Below, piece by piece: positions 16,489-24,445 of a DNA stretch of 64,000 bases. The stretch covers positions 682,001-746,000 of the forward strand of contig CAWATZ010000002.1 of the NCBI GenBank assembly GCA_963784995.1, read 5' to 3'. Below the pieces are notes generated by a model. That model did not search any database. It saw only the letters and a list, made by a program, of their open reading frames with translations, and was not told where the DNA came from. A program made the translations under genes and the position numbers. Source of the stretch: CAWATZ01 sp963784995. Its GTDB lineage: Bacteria; Planctomycetota; Planctomycetia; Gemmatales; Gemmataceae. The stretch's first letter is position 1, and every line of letters starts with the position of its first letter.

Positions 16489-16820
16489 TCAAAAACGATG
16501 GGTGGACCACGCAAGGCGCTGGAGGCAGATACCGCGGAACTCGATTGAGCCGTCTTTGGGGGTTGCAGCAGAGGAAGGCGGCAGTCGATACGGTTGTCTC
16601 AGCGTGGGGCCTTCCGCAGTGAGCAATTCCTGCACCAGCCCATCCTCATTATACCAGGGCCAGAGGCGGGATTTGGTGTACTGGACGGAAGTTTAGCGCG
16701 AAGATTTGGTGAAGATGCAAACGCTGTCCTGGTCAGGGGAATCGTCTTCCGGGGAAACCAGGAGATCCGCTCCGTGAACGCTGGCACGATGTCCCTGATA
16801 CTTGAGGGAACGTTCGTCAA
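16489..16820 (-). pseudogene. small unknown gene upstream of the CD-NTase, frameshifted
   Basis: A TTG start at 16820 overlaps the stop of the previous gene (TGA 16817-16819). The frame reads VPAFTERISWFPRKTIPLTR and loses sense near 16685. One added base there (restoring CCGGTCC from CCGTCC) continues it as YTKSRLWPWYNEDGLVQELL, then RQPYRLPPSSAATPKDGS, to a stop at 16489-16491. That is 14 bases before the CD-NTase ATG, with its Shine-Dalgarno in between. The corrected product has 110 residues. No family recognised. Tight packing makes it a likely operon member, with one base missing by mutation or error. Confidence 0.5.
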
Positions 16821-17269
16821 TCCGGTCCGTAGATCTCGGCGGTCTTCCGTGTAATCTCCTGCTTCAGTTCGCCAATGGCCCGGTTGAGCGTCGTCTTCAG
16901 GTGCGCGTTGCGGTCGTCCTGAACCTGGATCTCCTTCTGGGCCAGGTTGTCCTTGAGGGCTTGCAACTCGGCCTCCTGCTTCGCACGCTCCTCTTCGGCC
17001 GTGTGCCAGGCGAAATCCTTGATCGGATGACCAGCCTCGGCCACTGCTGCGTCCTGCGCCTGCCCCTTGTCGGCGTAGGAGCCGAGCTGCTCCCAGGGGG
17101 TTGTCTCGTCCTGATCGTTCCGGATTTCCAGAACGAACAGCTTCGACAGCCGCCGCTTCTCCGAGTCATCCTGGAGCGTGGCGTCCTCGGGCCAGGTGAT
17201 GCGGAAACGCATGACGCGGGGCTTTCCCTCGCCCTTGCGGTAGACTCTGTCGGTGAGGATGGTTGGCAT
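16817..17269 (-). CDS. unknown protein with C-terminal coiled coil, CBASS-associated
   Basis: A 150-residue protein; ATG 17269 has AAGGGG just upstream. The N-terminal half (FRITWPEDATLQDDSEKRR, FVLEIRNDQDETTPWEQLGS) looks beta-rich, followed by AEAGHPIKDFAWHTAEEERA and a long charged helix (about residues 100-145, AELQALKDNLAQKEIQVQDD) likely to form a coiled coil. It starts 11 bases after the 46-residue gene and its stop overlaps the next start, so it is part of the same transcript as the CD-NTase. A fragment of its sequence recurs at 6651-6706. Function unknown; a sensing or adaptor role is only a guess from position. Confidence 0.65.
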   Translation of the reverse strand: MPTILTDRVYRKGEGKPRVMRFRITWPEDATLQDDSEKRRLSKLFVLEIRNDQDETTPWEQLGSYADKGQAQDAAVAEAGHPIKDFAWHTAEEERAKQEAELQALKDNLAQKEIQVQDDRNAHLKTTLNRAIGELKQEITRKTAEIYGPD

Positions 17270-17280
17270 AGGTCCCCTTC

Positions 17281-17421
17281 TCATTGCCCGTCTTCGGGCC
17301 AGCCAGGCGGCGGTGCGAACGGCCATAGTTCGCCGAATGCCTCCGCCGGGACGATGGTCTCCACCTTGCTGGTCTCGCCGCCGACGTTGAGGACGCCGCC
17401 CCACTCGCCGTTCTTCGCCAT
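17281..17421 (-). CDS. 46-residue protein at the head of the CBASS transcript
   Basis: The small frame begins at ATG 17421 with GAGGGAACG directly in front, a good ribosome site. The product (MAKNGEWGGVLNVGGETSKV, then a Pro/Phe-rich end AFGELWPFAPPPGWPEDGQ) has no recognised family, no signal peptide and no membrane segment. It is followed after 11 bases by the 150-residue gene. As the first gene after the island boundary it would be the promoter-proximal gene of the operon. Confidence 0.5.
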   Translation of the reverse strand: MAKNGEWGGVLNVGGETSKVETIVPAEAFGELWPFAPPPGWPEDGQ

Positions 17422-17747
17422 CGTTCCCTCGCTTCCCGGCGAGCGGCGAGACCACCTGTCGGCTATGTTACCAGTCCTGGCATCGCCGGGGAAGGAAACC
17501 CAGCCGTGGGGACGATTGGGGACACCGTTCGCAACCACCGGATCGACAGAACAGCGGATGGCAGCGAGTAGCATGACCGACTTTACCATTGGCAAAGAAA
17601 ATGGTAAAAAATTGGTAAAGATACTGGCAATATGACCAGTGCGTGAGTACAATATCACCGAAGCGCTTACAAGTTGTAAGCCGTTGTTCTTTCAAAACTT
17701 GCAGCATTACACCAACACCAGGGCACTATCACCATCTGGCACTCAAG
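17422..17747. promoter_or_regulatory. region between CBASS operon and tRNA scar with direct repeats and a palindrome
   Basis: No gene is seen. From 17578 the sequence turns AT-rich. Four related 10-mers follow one another at 17588 (ATTGGCAAAG), 17600 (AATGGTAAAA), 17611 (ATTGGTAAAG) and 17623 (ACTGGCAATA), about one helical turn apart. A perfect palindrome, GCTTACAA-G-TTGTAAGC, lies at 17665-17681. Next to a tRNA-type attachment site these could be integrase arm-binding sites; next to an operon start they could be an operator. The sequence alone does not decide. Confidence 0.5.
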
Positions 17748-17805
17748 CCAGGTTGAGGGCCTGGTTCCCGTAAAGGGAGTGCAGGTTCAAGTCCTGTCTC
17801 CGGCA
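17748..17805 (+). tRNA. 3' fragment of a tRNA-Leu(GAG) gene, attachment-site scar
   Basis: Anticodon arm CCAGG-TTGAGGG-CCTGG (17748-17764) with anticodon GAG, a long class-II variable arm (TTCCCGTAAAGGGAGT), T-arm GCAGG-TTCAAGT-CCTGT (17781-17797), the 3' acceptor strand CTCCGGC and discriminator A (17805). The 5' acceptor strand GCCGGAG and the D-arm are absent; sequence before 17748 does not fold as tRNA. A tRNA 3' part without its 5' part is what integration at a tRNA gene leaves at the far end of an island. Orientation places the island to the left and original host sequence to the right. Confidence 0.8.
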
Positions 17806-17816
17806 CACTGGCAGCG

Positions 17817-17852
17817 AAAGGGCTTACGGCAATTGGTGCTGTAAGCCCTTTT
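17817..17852 (+). terminator. intrinsic terminator after the tRNA-Leu fragment
   Basis: AAAGGGCTTAC (17817-17827) pairs perfectly with GTAAGCCCTTT (17841-17851) and runs into T residues. It lies 11 bases after the tRNA 3' end and was probably the native terminator of the host tRNA gene. Confidence 0.85.
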
Positions 17853-17910
17853 CATTTCCCCAAATCAGTTGGGGAAACTGCTGGGATTGCCTTCCTCCTC
17901 TTCGCCGCCC

Positions 17911-18210
17911 TCAATGCAGCGCAGCACTTAGGCAAGAGATTCGGATCCGCCGGATTGCTTGTGCGAAGCGGGCAGCGTGTTCAGCAAACCAGGAAGCCTC
18001 CAGATTCCCAAAGGTGAGCAGTGTTCTTCCTCGCAGCGGTGGAAGGGGCCGGCGCGAGTTGCCCTCGCGGTCGCAGACGTTGTGTTTGAACAGCGCTTCG
18101 TGTCCCGCGTTCCTGTCCTCCTTGTCGAAACAAACACTCCAGTCGATGGCCAGGACCAGCGCAGCGACGTACAACAGCAATAGACAGATCAAGGAGTCCT
18201 GAAGTAACAT
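17911..18210 (-). CDS. small membrane-anchored hypothetical protein
   Basis: A 99-residue frame from ATG 18210 with GGAGG ten bases upstream. The N-terminus is a single hydrophobic segment (LICLLLLYVAALVLAI, residues about 7-22), which could be a signal anchor, followed by a charged part with many Arg and His. No family is recognised. It is the first host-side gene after the island boundary. The good start signal and TM segment support it, but the C-terminal part is compositionally unremarkable. Confidence 0.5.
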   Translation of the reverse strand: MLLQDSLICLLLLYVAALVLAIDWSVCFDKEDRNAGHEALFKHNVCDREGNSRRPLPPLRGRTLLTFGNLEASWFAEHAARFAQAIRRIRISCLSAALH

Positions 18211-18651
18211 AATTCCATGCCTCCTTTTGTTGCGGTCCAACCGATTCTGATTTGGGGCAAACGTTGTGCCAATTCCACAAGACAGGCGCAAGTGATTGTT
18301 CTGCTTGAGTTACTGGTTTGGATGCAATTGATCGGCTATGGGGCCTGGTCTTCCGGGCGGTCGGAGTAGAGCCAGGCGAATCGTGGATCAGACCTGCAGC
18401 AGCGCCAGGCCCGATCTGAAATCGATCTCTGCATGGCAGCAGTTCCTGGCCAAGAGGATCCGGTTGTTTCAGAATTTGAGGGAGGGAAGTCAAGGGGGTC
18501 TGCAATGGACGAGCCGCGGCCGCTGGACAGCGTCTCCGCAGCCGACTACAATTGACGCGTTGTGGCACGGTCTCCCGACCGTGCCACCGAAACCTGCCCC
18601 CAACAGCCGGCACTCCCTGCCCACTGGCCGTACGTCCGACGAGACTGACTC
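18211..18651. other. intergenic region with a short inverted repeat
   Basis: No gene is supported in these 441 bases. GTGGCACGGTC (18562-18572) pairs with GACCGTGCCAC (18577-18587); the same GTGGCAC arm motif recurs at 38620-38653. The rest probably holds the promoter of the cytochrome gene at 18652. Confidence 0.6.
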
Positions 18652-21045
18652 ATGGCCCTCACTCGGAACCACCGCGCTTGTGTTCGCCGCCTGATCGTCG
18701 GGGTGCTCGCGGTCTGCTTCGCCTTCCTGCTTTTGGGCCGCCTTGCCGCCGAACCGGGAAAGACCCCTGCCGCCGCTGGGATCCGGCCATTCCTGCAACA
18801 GCACTGCATCGGCTGCCACGGCCCCGACACGGCCAAGGCCGGGCTGCGGCTCGACACCCTGCCGCCCGATTTCGCCGACCCCGAGAAGGCCCGTCCCTGG
18901 CTGAAGGTCCTTGACCGGCTGCGGGCCGGCGACATGCCGCCGAAGACCCGGACGCGGCCACCCGAAGCGGACACCAGGCAAGCCGTCACCTTCTTGCACG
19001 ACAACCTGCTCGCGGCGGACCGGAAGACTCAGCCGCCGGCTGGCTCGCTGGTGCTTCGCCGGCTCAACCGCGTGCAGTACGAGAACACGGTCCGCGACCT
19101 GCTCGACATCGACCTGGAGTTGCGGGACCGCCTGCCGCCGGACACCCGGGCCTTCGGCTTCGACAACGTCGGGTCGGCACTCAGCCTGTCGTCCGCCCAG
19201 CTGGAAACCTACCTCGACGCGGCCGACGCGGCCCTTGACGCCGCCATCGTGAATCGGCCCCGGCCGGCCGGCATCAAGCAGCGCACGAGCGGGCTCGAGG
19301 CGCTGACGCAGTACTCGATCCGCCAGCACGGCGCACTGCTGGAGCTGGAGGAGGCCGCGGTCGGGTTCGGCCGGCTCGAGTTCTATCCGCACCGCAATCC
19401 CATCCCCGAAGATGGCCGTTACCGGGTGCGGGCGTCGGTCTTCACCTACAAGAGCCCCGAGAAGCCCGTCGAGCTGTACGTCCGCATGCGGCACGTGGCC
19501 GGCGACCGGGTGATCGGTTACTACGAGGCCCCGCCGGACGTGCCGGGGGTGATCGAGTTCGTCACCACGCTGAAGAAGGGCTCGTACGTCGTGTTCGGTA
19601 CGCCGACGCTGAAGTACCTGCAGCGGGTGCCCAACCCGGCGGACCGTCCCGGCCCCGGCGTCGGCGTGCAGTGGGTGGAGATCGAGGGGCCGCTCTACGA
19701 CTCCTGGCCGCCGACCAGCCACAAGCGGCTGTTCGGCGACCTGCCCCTCGCGCCCGTGATGCGGGGCTCGCGCATCCTCACCGTGCAGCCCCGCGACCCG
19801 CCAACTGACGCCGAGCGGCTGCTGACCGACTTCATGCGCCGGGCCTATCGCCGGCCGGTGGCGCCGAAGGAAATCGAGCCAGTGCTGGCCCTGGTGAAGC
19901 AGCACCTGGCCGACAAGAAGAACAGCTTCGAGGAGGCGATGCGCGTCGGCTGCAAGGCCATCCTCTGCTCGCCGCACTTCCTGTTCTTCCAGGAGAAGCG
20001 CGGCGAACCGGACGACTTCGCGCTGGCCTCCCGGTTGTCGTATTTCCTGTGGAACACGCTGCCCGACGAGGAGTTGCTGCGCGTCGCAGCCGCGGGGGAG
20101 CTGCGGCAGCCGGCCACGATGCGGGCCCAGGTCGAACGGCTGCTGAACCACCCGAAGTCGGCCGGGTTCGTCCGCACTTTCCTGGCCCAGTGGCTCGATT
20201 TGCGCAACATCGACGCCACCACCCCGGACCCGAAGCTCTACCCGGAATTCGACACCGCGCTGCAAACGGCGATGGTCAAGGAGGTCCAGCTGTACTTCGA
20301 GGAAATGCTGCGGCGCGACCTGAGTGTGACGAATGTCGTCGCGTCCGACTTCACCTTCCTCAACGAGCGCCTGGCGACCCACTATGGGATCGCCGGCGTG
20401 AGGGGGCCGACGATGCGTCGGGTTGCTGTGCCGCCGGAAAGCCACCGGGGCGGCATCCTGACGATGGCGGCCATACTCAAGGTGACGGCCAACGGCAGCT
20501 ACACGCACCCGGTCCACCGCGGCGTGTGGGTGCTGCGGAACATTGTCGGCCGGCCGCCCGACCCGCCGCCGCCCAACGCCGGGGCCGTCGAGCCGGACCT
20601 CCGCGGTGCGAAGACCATCCGCGAGCAGCTTGACGCTCACCGCAAGGTCGCGTCCTGCGCCTCGTGCCATCTCAAGATCGACCCGCCCGGCTTCGCGCTG
20701 GAGAACTTCGACGTTGCCGGAGGGTGGCGTGAGCAGTACCGAATCCTGAAGGGGCCGAACCTGGCCATGTCGAAGCAGGGGCCGCGGGTGGAGGCGGCCT
20801 ACGAGCTGGCCGACGGCCGGGCGTTCCAGAACGTCGATGGGCTGAAGAAGCTGCTGCTGGAGGATAAGGACCAGCTGGCCCGCTGCCTGACGGAAAAGCT
20901 GCTGATTTACGGCACCGGTCGCGGGCTGCACTACGCCGACCGGGCCGTGGTGGACGAGATTGTCGCCCGCGGCCGGGAACGCGGCTACGGGCTGCGGTCG
21001 CTGATCCACGACGTTGTTCAGAGTCGATTGTTTACCGTACCGTGA
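18652..21045 (+). CDS. DUF1587/DUF1592/DUF1588-type planctomycete cytochrome protein
   Basis: A 797-residue exported protein of the planctomycete family that joins a cytochrome c-like N-terminus to DUF1587, DUF1592, DUF1588 and DUF1585 domains. Seen: a signal anchor (residues about 13-32), heme-binding CIGCH (about residues 53-57), LVLRRLNRVQYENTVRDLL (DUF1587), AYRRPVAPKEIEPVL and LASRLSYFLWNTLPDEELL (DUF1592), then a second CxxCH (CASCH) followed by LKIDPPGFALENFD. It sits directly upstream of a DUF1552 gene, its usual partner. These pairs are thought to act in the periplasm on polysaccharide or redox chemistry, but the reaction is not established. Confidence 0.93.
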   Translation: MALTRNHRACVRRLIVGVLAVCFAFLLLGRLAAEPGKTPAAAGIRPFLQQHCIGCHGPDTAKAGLRLDTLPPDFADPEKARPWLKVLDRLRAGDMPPKTRTRPPEADTRQAVTFLHDNLLAADRKTQPPAGSLVLRRLNRVQYENTVRDLLDIDLELRDRLPPDTRAFGFDNVGSALSLSSAQLETYLDAADAALDAAIVNRPRPAGIKQRTSGLEALTQYSIRQHGALLELEEAAVGFGRLEFYPHRNPIPEDGRYRVRASVFTYKSPEKPVELYVRMRHVAGDRVIGYYEAPPDVPGVIEFVTTLKKGSYVVFGTPTLKYLQRVPNPADRPGPGVGVQWVEIEGPLYDSWPPTSHKRLFGDLPLAPVMRGSRILTVQPRDPPTDAERLLTDFMRRAYRRPVAPKEIEPVLALVKQHLADKKNSFEEAMRVGCKAILCSPHFLFFQEKRGEPDDFALASRLSYFLWNTLPDEELLRVAAAGELRQPATMRAQVERLLNHPKSAGFVRTFLAQWLDLRNIDATTPDPKLYPEFDTALQTAMVKEVQLYFEEMLRRDLSVTNVVASDFTFLNERLATHYGIAGVRGPTMRRVAVPPESHRGGILTMAAILKVTANGSYTHPVHRGVWVLRNIVGRPPDPPPPNAGAVEPDLRGAKTIREQLDAHRKVASCASCHLKIDPPGFALENFDVAGGWREQYRILKGPNLAMSKQGPRVEAAYELADGRAFQNVDGLKKLLLEDKDQLARCLTEKLLIYGTGRGLHYADRAVVDEIVARGRERGYGLRSLIHDVVQSRLFTVP

Positions 21046-21049
21046 TCCC

Positions 21050-21089
21050 GCTGGTTAGAAACCCTCGCTGGCGCGTCGGGCTAACCAGC
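21050..21089. repeat. short inverted repeat, family C remnant
   Basis: GCTGGTTAG (21050-21058) and CTAACCAGC (21081-21089) flank CCCTCGCTGGCGCGTCGGG, nearly the same sequence as the right arm of the long inverted repeat at 33718-33784. The left arm is mostly lost here. Confidence 0.7.
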
Positions 21090-21108
21090 TTACTGCCGGA
21101 GAACCGAG

Positions 21109-21878
21109 ATGACCAGGGTACTATCGCGGCGGACGTTTCTTCGCGGGGCGGGCGTGGCCCTGGCGCTGCCGTGGCTGGATGCGATGACCCCGCCGGGATA
21201 CGCCCTCCAGCGCACGGCCGGGCTGCCGCGCCGGCGCATGGTGGCCATGTGCTACGACCTGAGCCTGCACCCCGATTACTTCTTCCCCACCGAGACGGGC
21301 AAGAACTACAAGCCCAGCCGCTACCTCGAGGTCCTCAAGGATTTCCGCAACGACTTCACCGTCTTCTCCGGCCTGTCGAACCCTGGGATGGACTCGGCCG
21401 GCGGGCACGGGGCCGACATCGCCTTCCTGACCGGGGCGCAGGGCGTCGGCCGGGCCGGGTTTCGCAACACCGTCTCGCTCGACCAACTGGTGGCCCGCAA
21501 AATCGGCGCGCAGACGCGCTATCCGTTTATCTCGCTGAGTTCCACCCTGTCGGTCAGCCCGAACGGAGTCGGCGTCGCCACCGCCGGCGCCAACAGCCCC
21601 TCGCGGCTGTACGCCCAGCTGTTCCTGGACGGCACCCCAAAAGAGGTCGAGACACAAACGCGCCGCCTGAAGCAGGGACAGAGCGTCCTCGACGTGGTCC
21701 GCGACCAGGCCAAATCACTGGAGCGGAAAATCGGACCCGGCGACCGCGACAAGCTGGACGAGTACTTCGACGCCGTCCGCGAGGTGGAGCAGCGTTTGGT
21801 CGCCGCCGAGGAGTGGGCGAAGAAGCCCAAGCCCAAGGTGACAATGCCACAGCCCAAGGATACACCGAACAACGGCAG
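21109..21878 (+). pseudogene. DUF1552 protein, N-terminal part, interrupted by mobile element
   Basis: 5' part of a DUF1552 gene, the usual partner of the gene before it. Seen: a Tat-like signal (SRRTFLRGAGVALALPWLDAM), then RMVAMCYDLSLHPDYFFPTE and SGGHGAD-like blocks typical of the family (DSAGGHGADIAFLTGAQ), up to PKDTPNN at 21873. The frame then enters the mobile element. The 3' part resumes at 27324 with the same codons AAC AAC GGC AG. Joining 21109-21867 to 27324-27821 restores an uninterrupted 418-residue protein. Confidence 0.93.
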
Positions 21879-21905
21879 GACGTTGTTGCCCTTTACGCTA
21901 GTCTA
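21868..21905. other. attachment site, left junction
   Basis: The core AACAACGGCAG (21868-21878) is followed by GACGTTGTTGCCC and the arm TTTACGCTAGTCTAT (about 21891-21905). The arm, read in reverse, matches the right end of the element with only a few differences over 26 bases. Confidence 0.85.
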
Positions 21906-21946
21906 TGCTATGATGCCGGAATCGCCCCTTTCCAGGAGAAGCAAGC

Positions 21947-23602
21947 ATGGACATCCTCATTCCCTACTGGCGTTTCAGCGACCCTTCCCAGGAGGACGGA
22001 GACAGCTTTCGGCGGCAAGACAGCTTTCTGATGGCTTACTGCCAGAGGACCGGCAGTTCGGTCGATCCGACCTGGCAGTTTCGAGACAAGGGGGTAAGCG
22101 CCTTCCTCCACAAGAACGCGGAGAAGGGAGACCTGGCACGGTTCCTGTCCGAAGTGGAAGAGGGCCGCATTCCCACCGATCGCGTGCTTGTGGTTGAGAA
22201 CATCGACAGGCTAACCCGGGGAAAGTTCTGGAAGGCAGTGGGGCTGATGGGCCGCATTCTGGATACCGGCATCCGCATCCTGACCCTCTGGCCGCGGGAA
22301 TATCTGCTGACCGCCGACGACGACTTAGAGGACGTTCTCCCGACCCTGCTGGAACAGAGGCGCGGCCATTCCGAGAGCGTGGGCAAGCACGTCCGCAACG
22401 GCAACGTCTGGGAGTCGAAGATCCAACGGGCCAGCGAGGGCAAAGAGCCTCTTACCCATCGCGTGCCGGAATGGATCGACCCGACCAGCTGGCCGTTCAA
22501 AGCAATCCCCGAGCGGGCCAGGATGATTCGGAAGATGTTCCAGCTGTGCATTGATGGCTACGGGGTGGACTTGATCGTCAAGCAGCTGAACATCGACGGA
22601 GAGGCATGCTGGGCCCGCTCCGGCAAGTGGAACATGCAGTACGTCCGGAAGATCCTCCGAGGCCGCATGGTCCGCGGCGAGTTTCCTGGAAAAAAGGGGG
22701 CCACGGCTGGTGCCGAATTGTGGACCAAATACTACGAAGAAATCGTCTCCGAGGAGACCTGGCAAGCCGCCCAGAGGGCCCTGAATGGCCGGAGGAACCG
22801 GCCAGGACGGCGCGGGGAAAAGGTCGCTCAGCTGTTCACCGGTCTGCTCATGGATGCTCGCACTCAGGGCCCCATGCACATTGCCTGGCAGACACACGGG
22901 CAACCGCCGAACCAAGCCCGGATTCGCGCGAGACCGGCCGCAGCGAAGGGGAAGGGGGCCGCGTGTATCTCCTTGCCTCACGATGACGTTTTCGAGCCGG
23001 CCATGCTGAAGTTTCTGCGGGAGATCAAGCCCGAAGAGGTCTTGCCGGAAGAGCCGCCGAACAACCTGCAAGCCCTGACCACCAAGCGAATCCAATTGGA
23101 ACAGCAAGTGCGGGTTTTCGAGGAGGCCGAAGGCGAGAGCGAGGAAGCCGTCCGCGACCTGGTGAACAGCATCCGCAACGCCAAGGCGAAGCTGCGGGCG
23201 GCGCGGGCCGCGGAGGATGAGGAGAGGGCCCGGATTGCGAACCCGAAGAGTGCTGCATGGGCGGAGGTCAAGAGCTTGCTGAACCTGGCACAAGACGAGC
23301 GCTCCCGGTCGCGACTCCGGACCCGCCTTGGTGACATTCTGGACAAGGTATGGGTCTTGATCGTGCGCCACGGGGTGCGAAAGCTGGCCGCGGTGCGGAT
23401 GCACTTCAAGGAGGGAGGAACCCGCGATTACCTGATCCACTACCGGGCCGCGGGGAACCACCGCAAGGGCGGTTGGGAGGAATGGTCCTGGCCCCGATCG
23501 GCGAGCGGACCGGATGCCGGCCACCCCGCCGACTGGCATGACAAGGAGAACGTGCCATTCATGGAGAGCTTCCTGCTCTACCTCTTGCAGACAACCAGAT
23601 AG
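21947..23602 (+). CDS. large serine recombinase (integrase) without zinc-ribbon cysteines
   Basis: Integrase of the element, 551 residues. Seen: catalytic YWRFSDPSQ with Arg9 and nucleophile Ser11, GDSFRRQ, the ENIDRLTRG active-site arginine block (about residues 84-92), then the recombinase domain (ERARMIRKMFQLCIDGYGVD, KILRGRMVRGEF) and a long coiled-coil region (about 365-430). The zinc-beta-ribbon that normally follows the recombinase domain has no cysteine pairs here: the place where a C-x2-C motif is expected reads LFTGLLMDARTQGP. AGGAGA (21934-21939) precedes ATG 21947. It lies 42 bases from the left attachment arm, the normal place for an integrase gene. Confidence 0.92.
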   Translation: MDILIPYWRFSDPSQEDGDSFRRQDSFLMAYCQRTGSSVDPTWQFRDKGVSAFLHKNAEKGDLARFLSEVEEGRIPTDRVLVVENIDRLTRGKFWKAVGLMGRILDTGIRILTLWPREYLLTADDDLEDVLPTLLEQRRGHSESVGKHVRNGNVWESKIQRASEGKEPLTHRVPEWIDPTSWPFKAIPERARMIRKMFQLCIDGYGVDLIVKQLNIDGEACWARSGKWNMQYVRKILRGRMVRGEFPGKKGATAGAELWTKYYEEIVSEETWQAAQRALNGRRNRPGRRGEKVAQLFTGLLMDARTQGPMHIAWQTHGQPPNQARIRARPAAAKGKGAACISLPHDDVFEPAMLKFLREIKPEEVLPEEPPNNLQALTTKRIQLEQQVRVFEEAEGESEEAVRDLVNSIRNAKAKLRAARAAEDEERARIANPKSAAWAEVKSLLNLAQDERSRSRLRTRLGDILDKVWVLIVRHGVRKLAAVRMHFKEGGTRDYLIHYRAAGNHRKGGWEEWSWPRSASGPDAGHPADWHDKENVPFMESFLLYLLQTTR

Positions 23603-23889
23603 GGCAAGTTCCGCGGCAGCGCTGCCGCGGCGGTTTCACTTCTTCCCGGGCCCGGTCCACGAAACGGGCCCGGCCCCTCTTCGATCAGTTGCTCGCCGGG
23701 CCCGGTCAACAAAACGAGCCCGGCTCCTCTCCAACCTCTTCCCGCGCTACACCTTGCAAACGGCAAGTGGCCAGAAATTCGCTGGACAAGACGTTCATGA
23801 TGTTGCTAGGGTGTTCAGTTAGCGCTTGTTCTCCTGACTCGCTGGTCAAGGAGAACACTAACTCACCAGCACAACGTAGGAGACCCATT
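23603..23889. terminator. hairpins after the recombinase gene
   Basis: CCGCGGCAG-CG-CTGCCGCGG, a perfect 9-base stem, lies at about 23611-23630, just past the recombinase stop. Two further imperfect stem-loops of the form GGGCCCGGTCxACxAAACGxGCCCGG follow near 23649-23677 and 23697-23722. They probably end or slow recombinase transcription. The sequence to 23889 holds no gene and should contain the promoter of the next operon. Confidence 0.6.
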
Positions 23890-24129
23890 ATGTCCGGGTT
23901 AGTAGTGACCTTTCCAGACGGCCAGCGGCGCGTGCAGACGGCAACCCTGGCCAAGCAACTCCGGGTCAACAAAAAGAAAATCTATCGATGGGTCAAGGAA
24001 GGACGCATCCCCGAGCCGGTCCGGCTGAACGGACGGATTCAATGGCATGCTGTGGCCAAGGTGAAGGCAGCGCTGGCCGACTCCGGGCTGGCCGGCGCGA
24101 ACGGGTCAAGGAGAAAGCATCATGGATGA
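23890..24129 (+). CDS. MerR/excisionase-like helix-turn-helix protein
   Basis: A 79-residue DNA-binding protein with the excisionase-type HTH TLAKQLRVNKKKIYRWVKEGRIPEPVRL followed by NGRIQWHAVAKVKAAL. GGAGACCC precedes ATG 23890. In serine-integrase elements a small protein of this kind may be the recombination directionality factor, or it may repress the replication genes downstream. The stop overlaps the next gene by 8 bases. The role is inferred from fold and place. Confidence 0.8.
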   Translation: MSGLVVTFPDGQRRVQTATLAKQLRVNKKKIYRWVKEGRIPEPVRLNGRIQWHAVAKVKAALADSGLAGANGSRRKHHG

Positions 24130-24373
24130 GACCCCAATCGGCATCGGCGCGACAAGCCGCCGGCCCATGTATGCCATGAACTTCCGGATCGTCCCCCCGA
24201 CCAGCTGCCGCTACCCCAACAGAGAGGTCTTTCCGAAGGAGATGGTTATGGCCGCGTGGGTTTATGCCAACTACCTCCCGGCCGGCCCAGTGAAAGACTT
24301 CATCGCCGGCATGCTCAGCGAGGCCGAGTACGCGACCAACCAAACGGTTGACAACGAGTTGTCACAGGAGTGA
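24122..24373 (+). CDS. 83-residue hypothetical protein of the element
   Basis: Small soluble protein (begins MDETPIGIGATSRRPM) with CAAGGAGAAAG directly upstream of ATG 24122, overlapping the HTH gene by 8 bases. The sequence is mixed in character with a WVYANYLPAGPVKDFIAG block; no signal peptide or membrane helix. Not recognised. Tight coupling suggests a role in control or replication of the element. Confidence 0.65.
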   Translation: MDETPIGIGATSRRPMYAMNFRIVPPTSCRYPNREVFPKEMVMAAWVYANYLPAGPVKDFIAGMLSEAEYATNQTVDNELSQE

Positions 24374-24445
24374 AAGCGAAACAGGGGGCCGCGCCTGGCC
24401 CCCTGTCTCTTTAACCTGTCGCCCAGCATGGCGTAGGAGACATTC

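Noticed and set aside
17701..17805. A complete tRNA-Leu gene
   Set aside because: No 5' acceptor strand or D-arm pairs with the 3' part; the sequence before 17748 does not fit.
18490..21009. 839-residue open frame on the minus strand, antisense to the DUF1587-type gene
   Set aside because: It is a by-product of high GC and codon bias of the plus-strand gene; composition is Arg/Gly/Leu-rich with no family motif.
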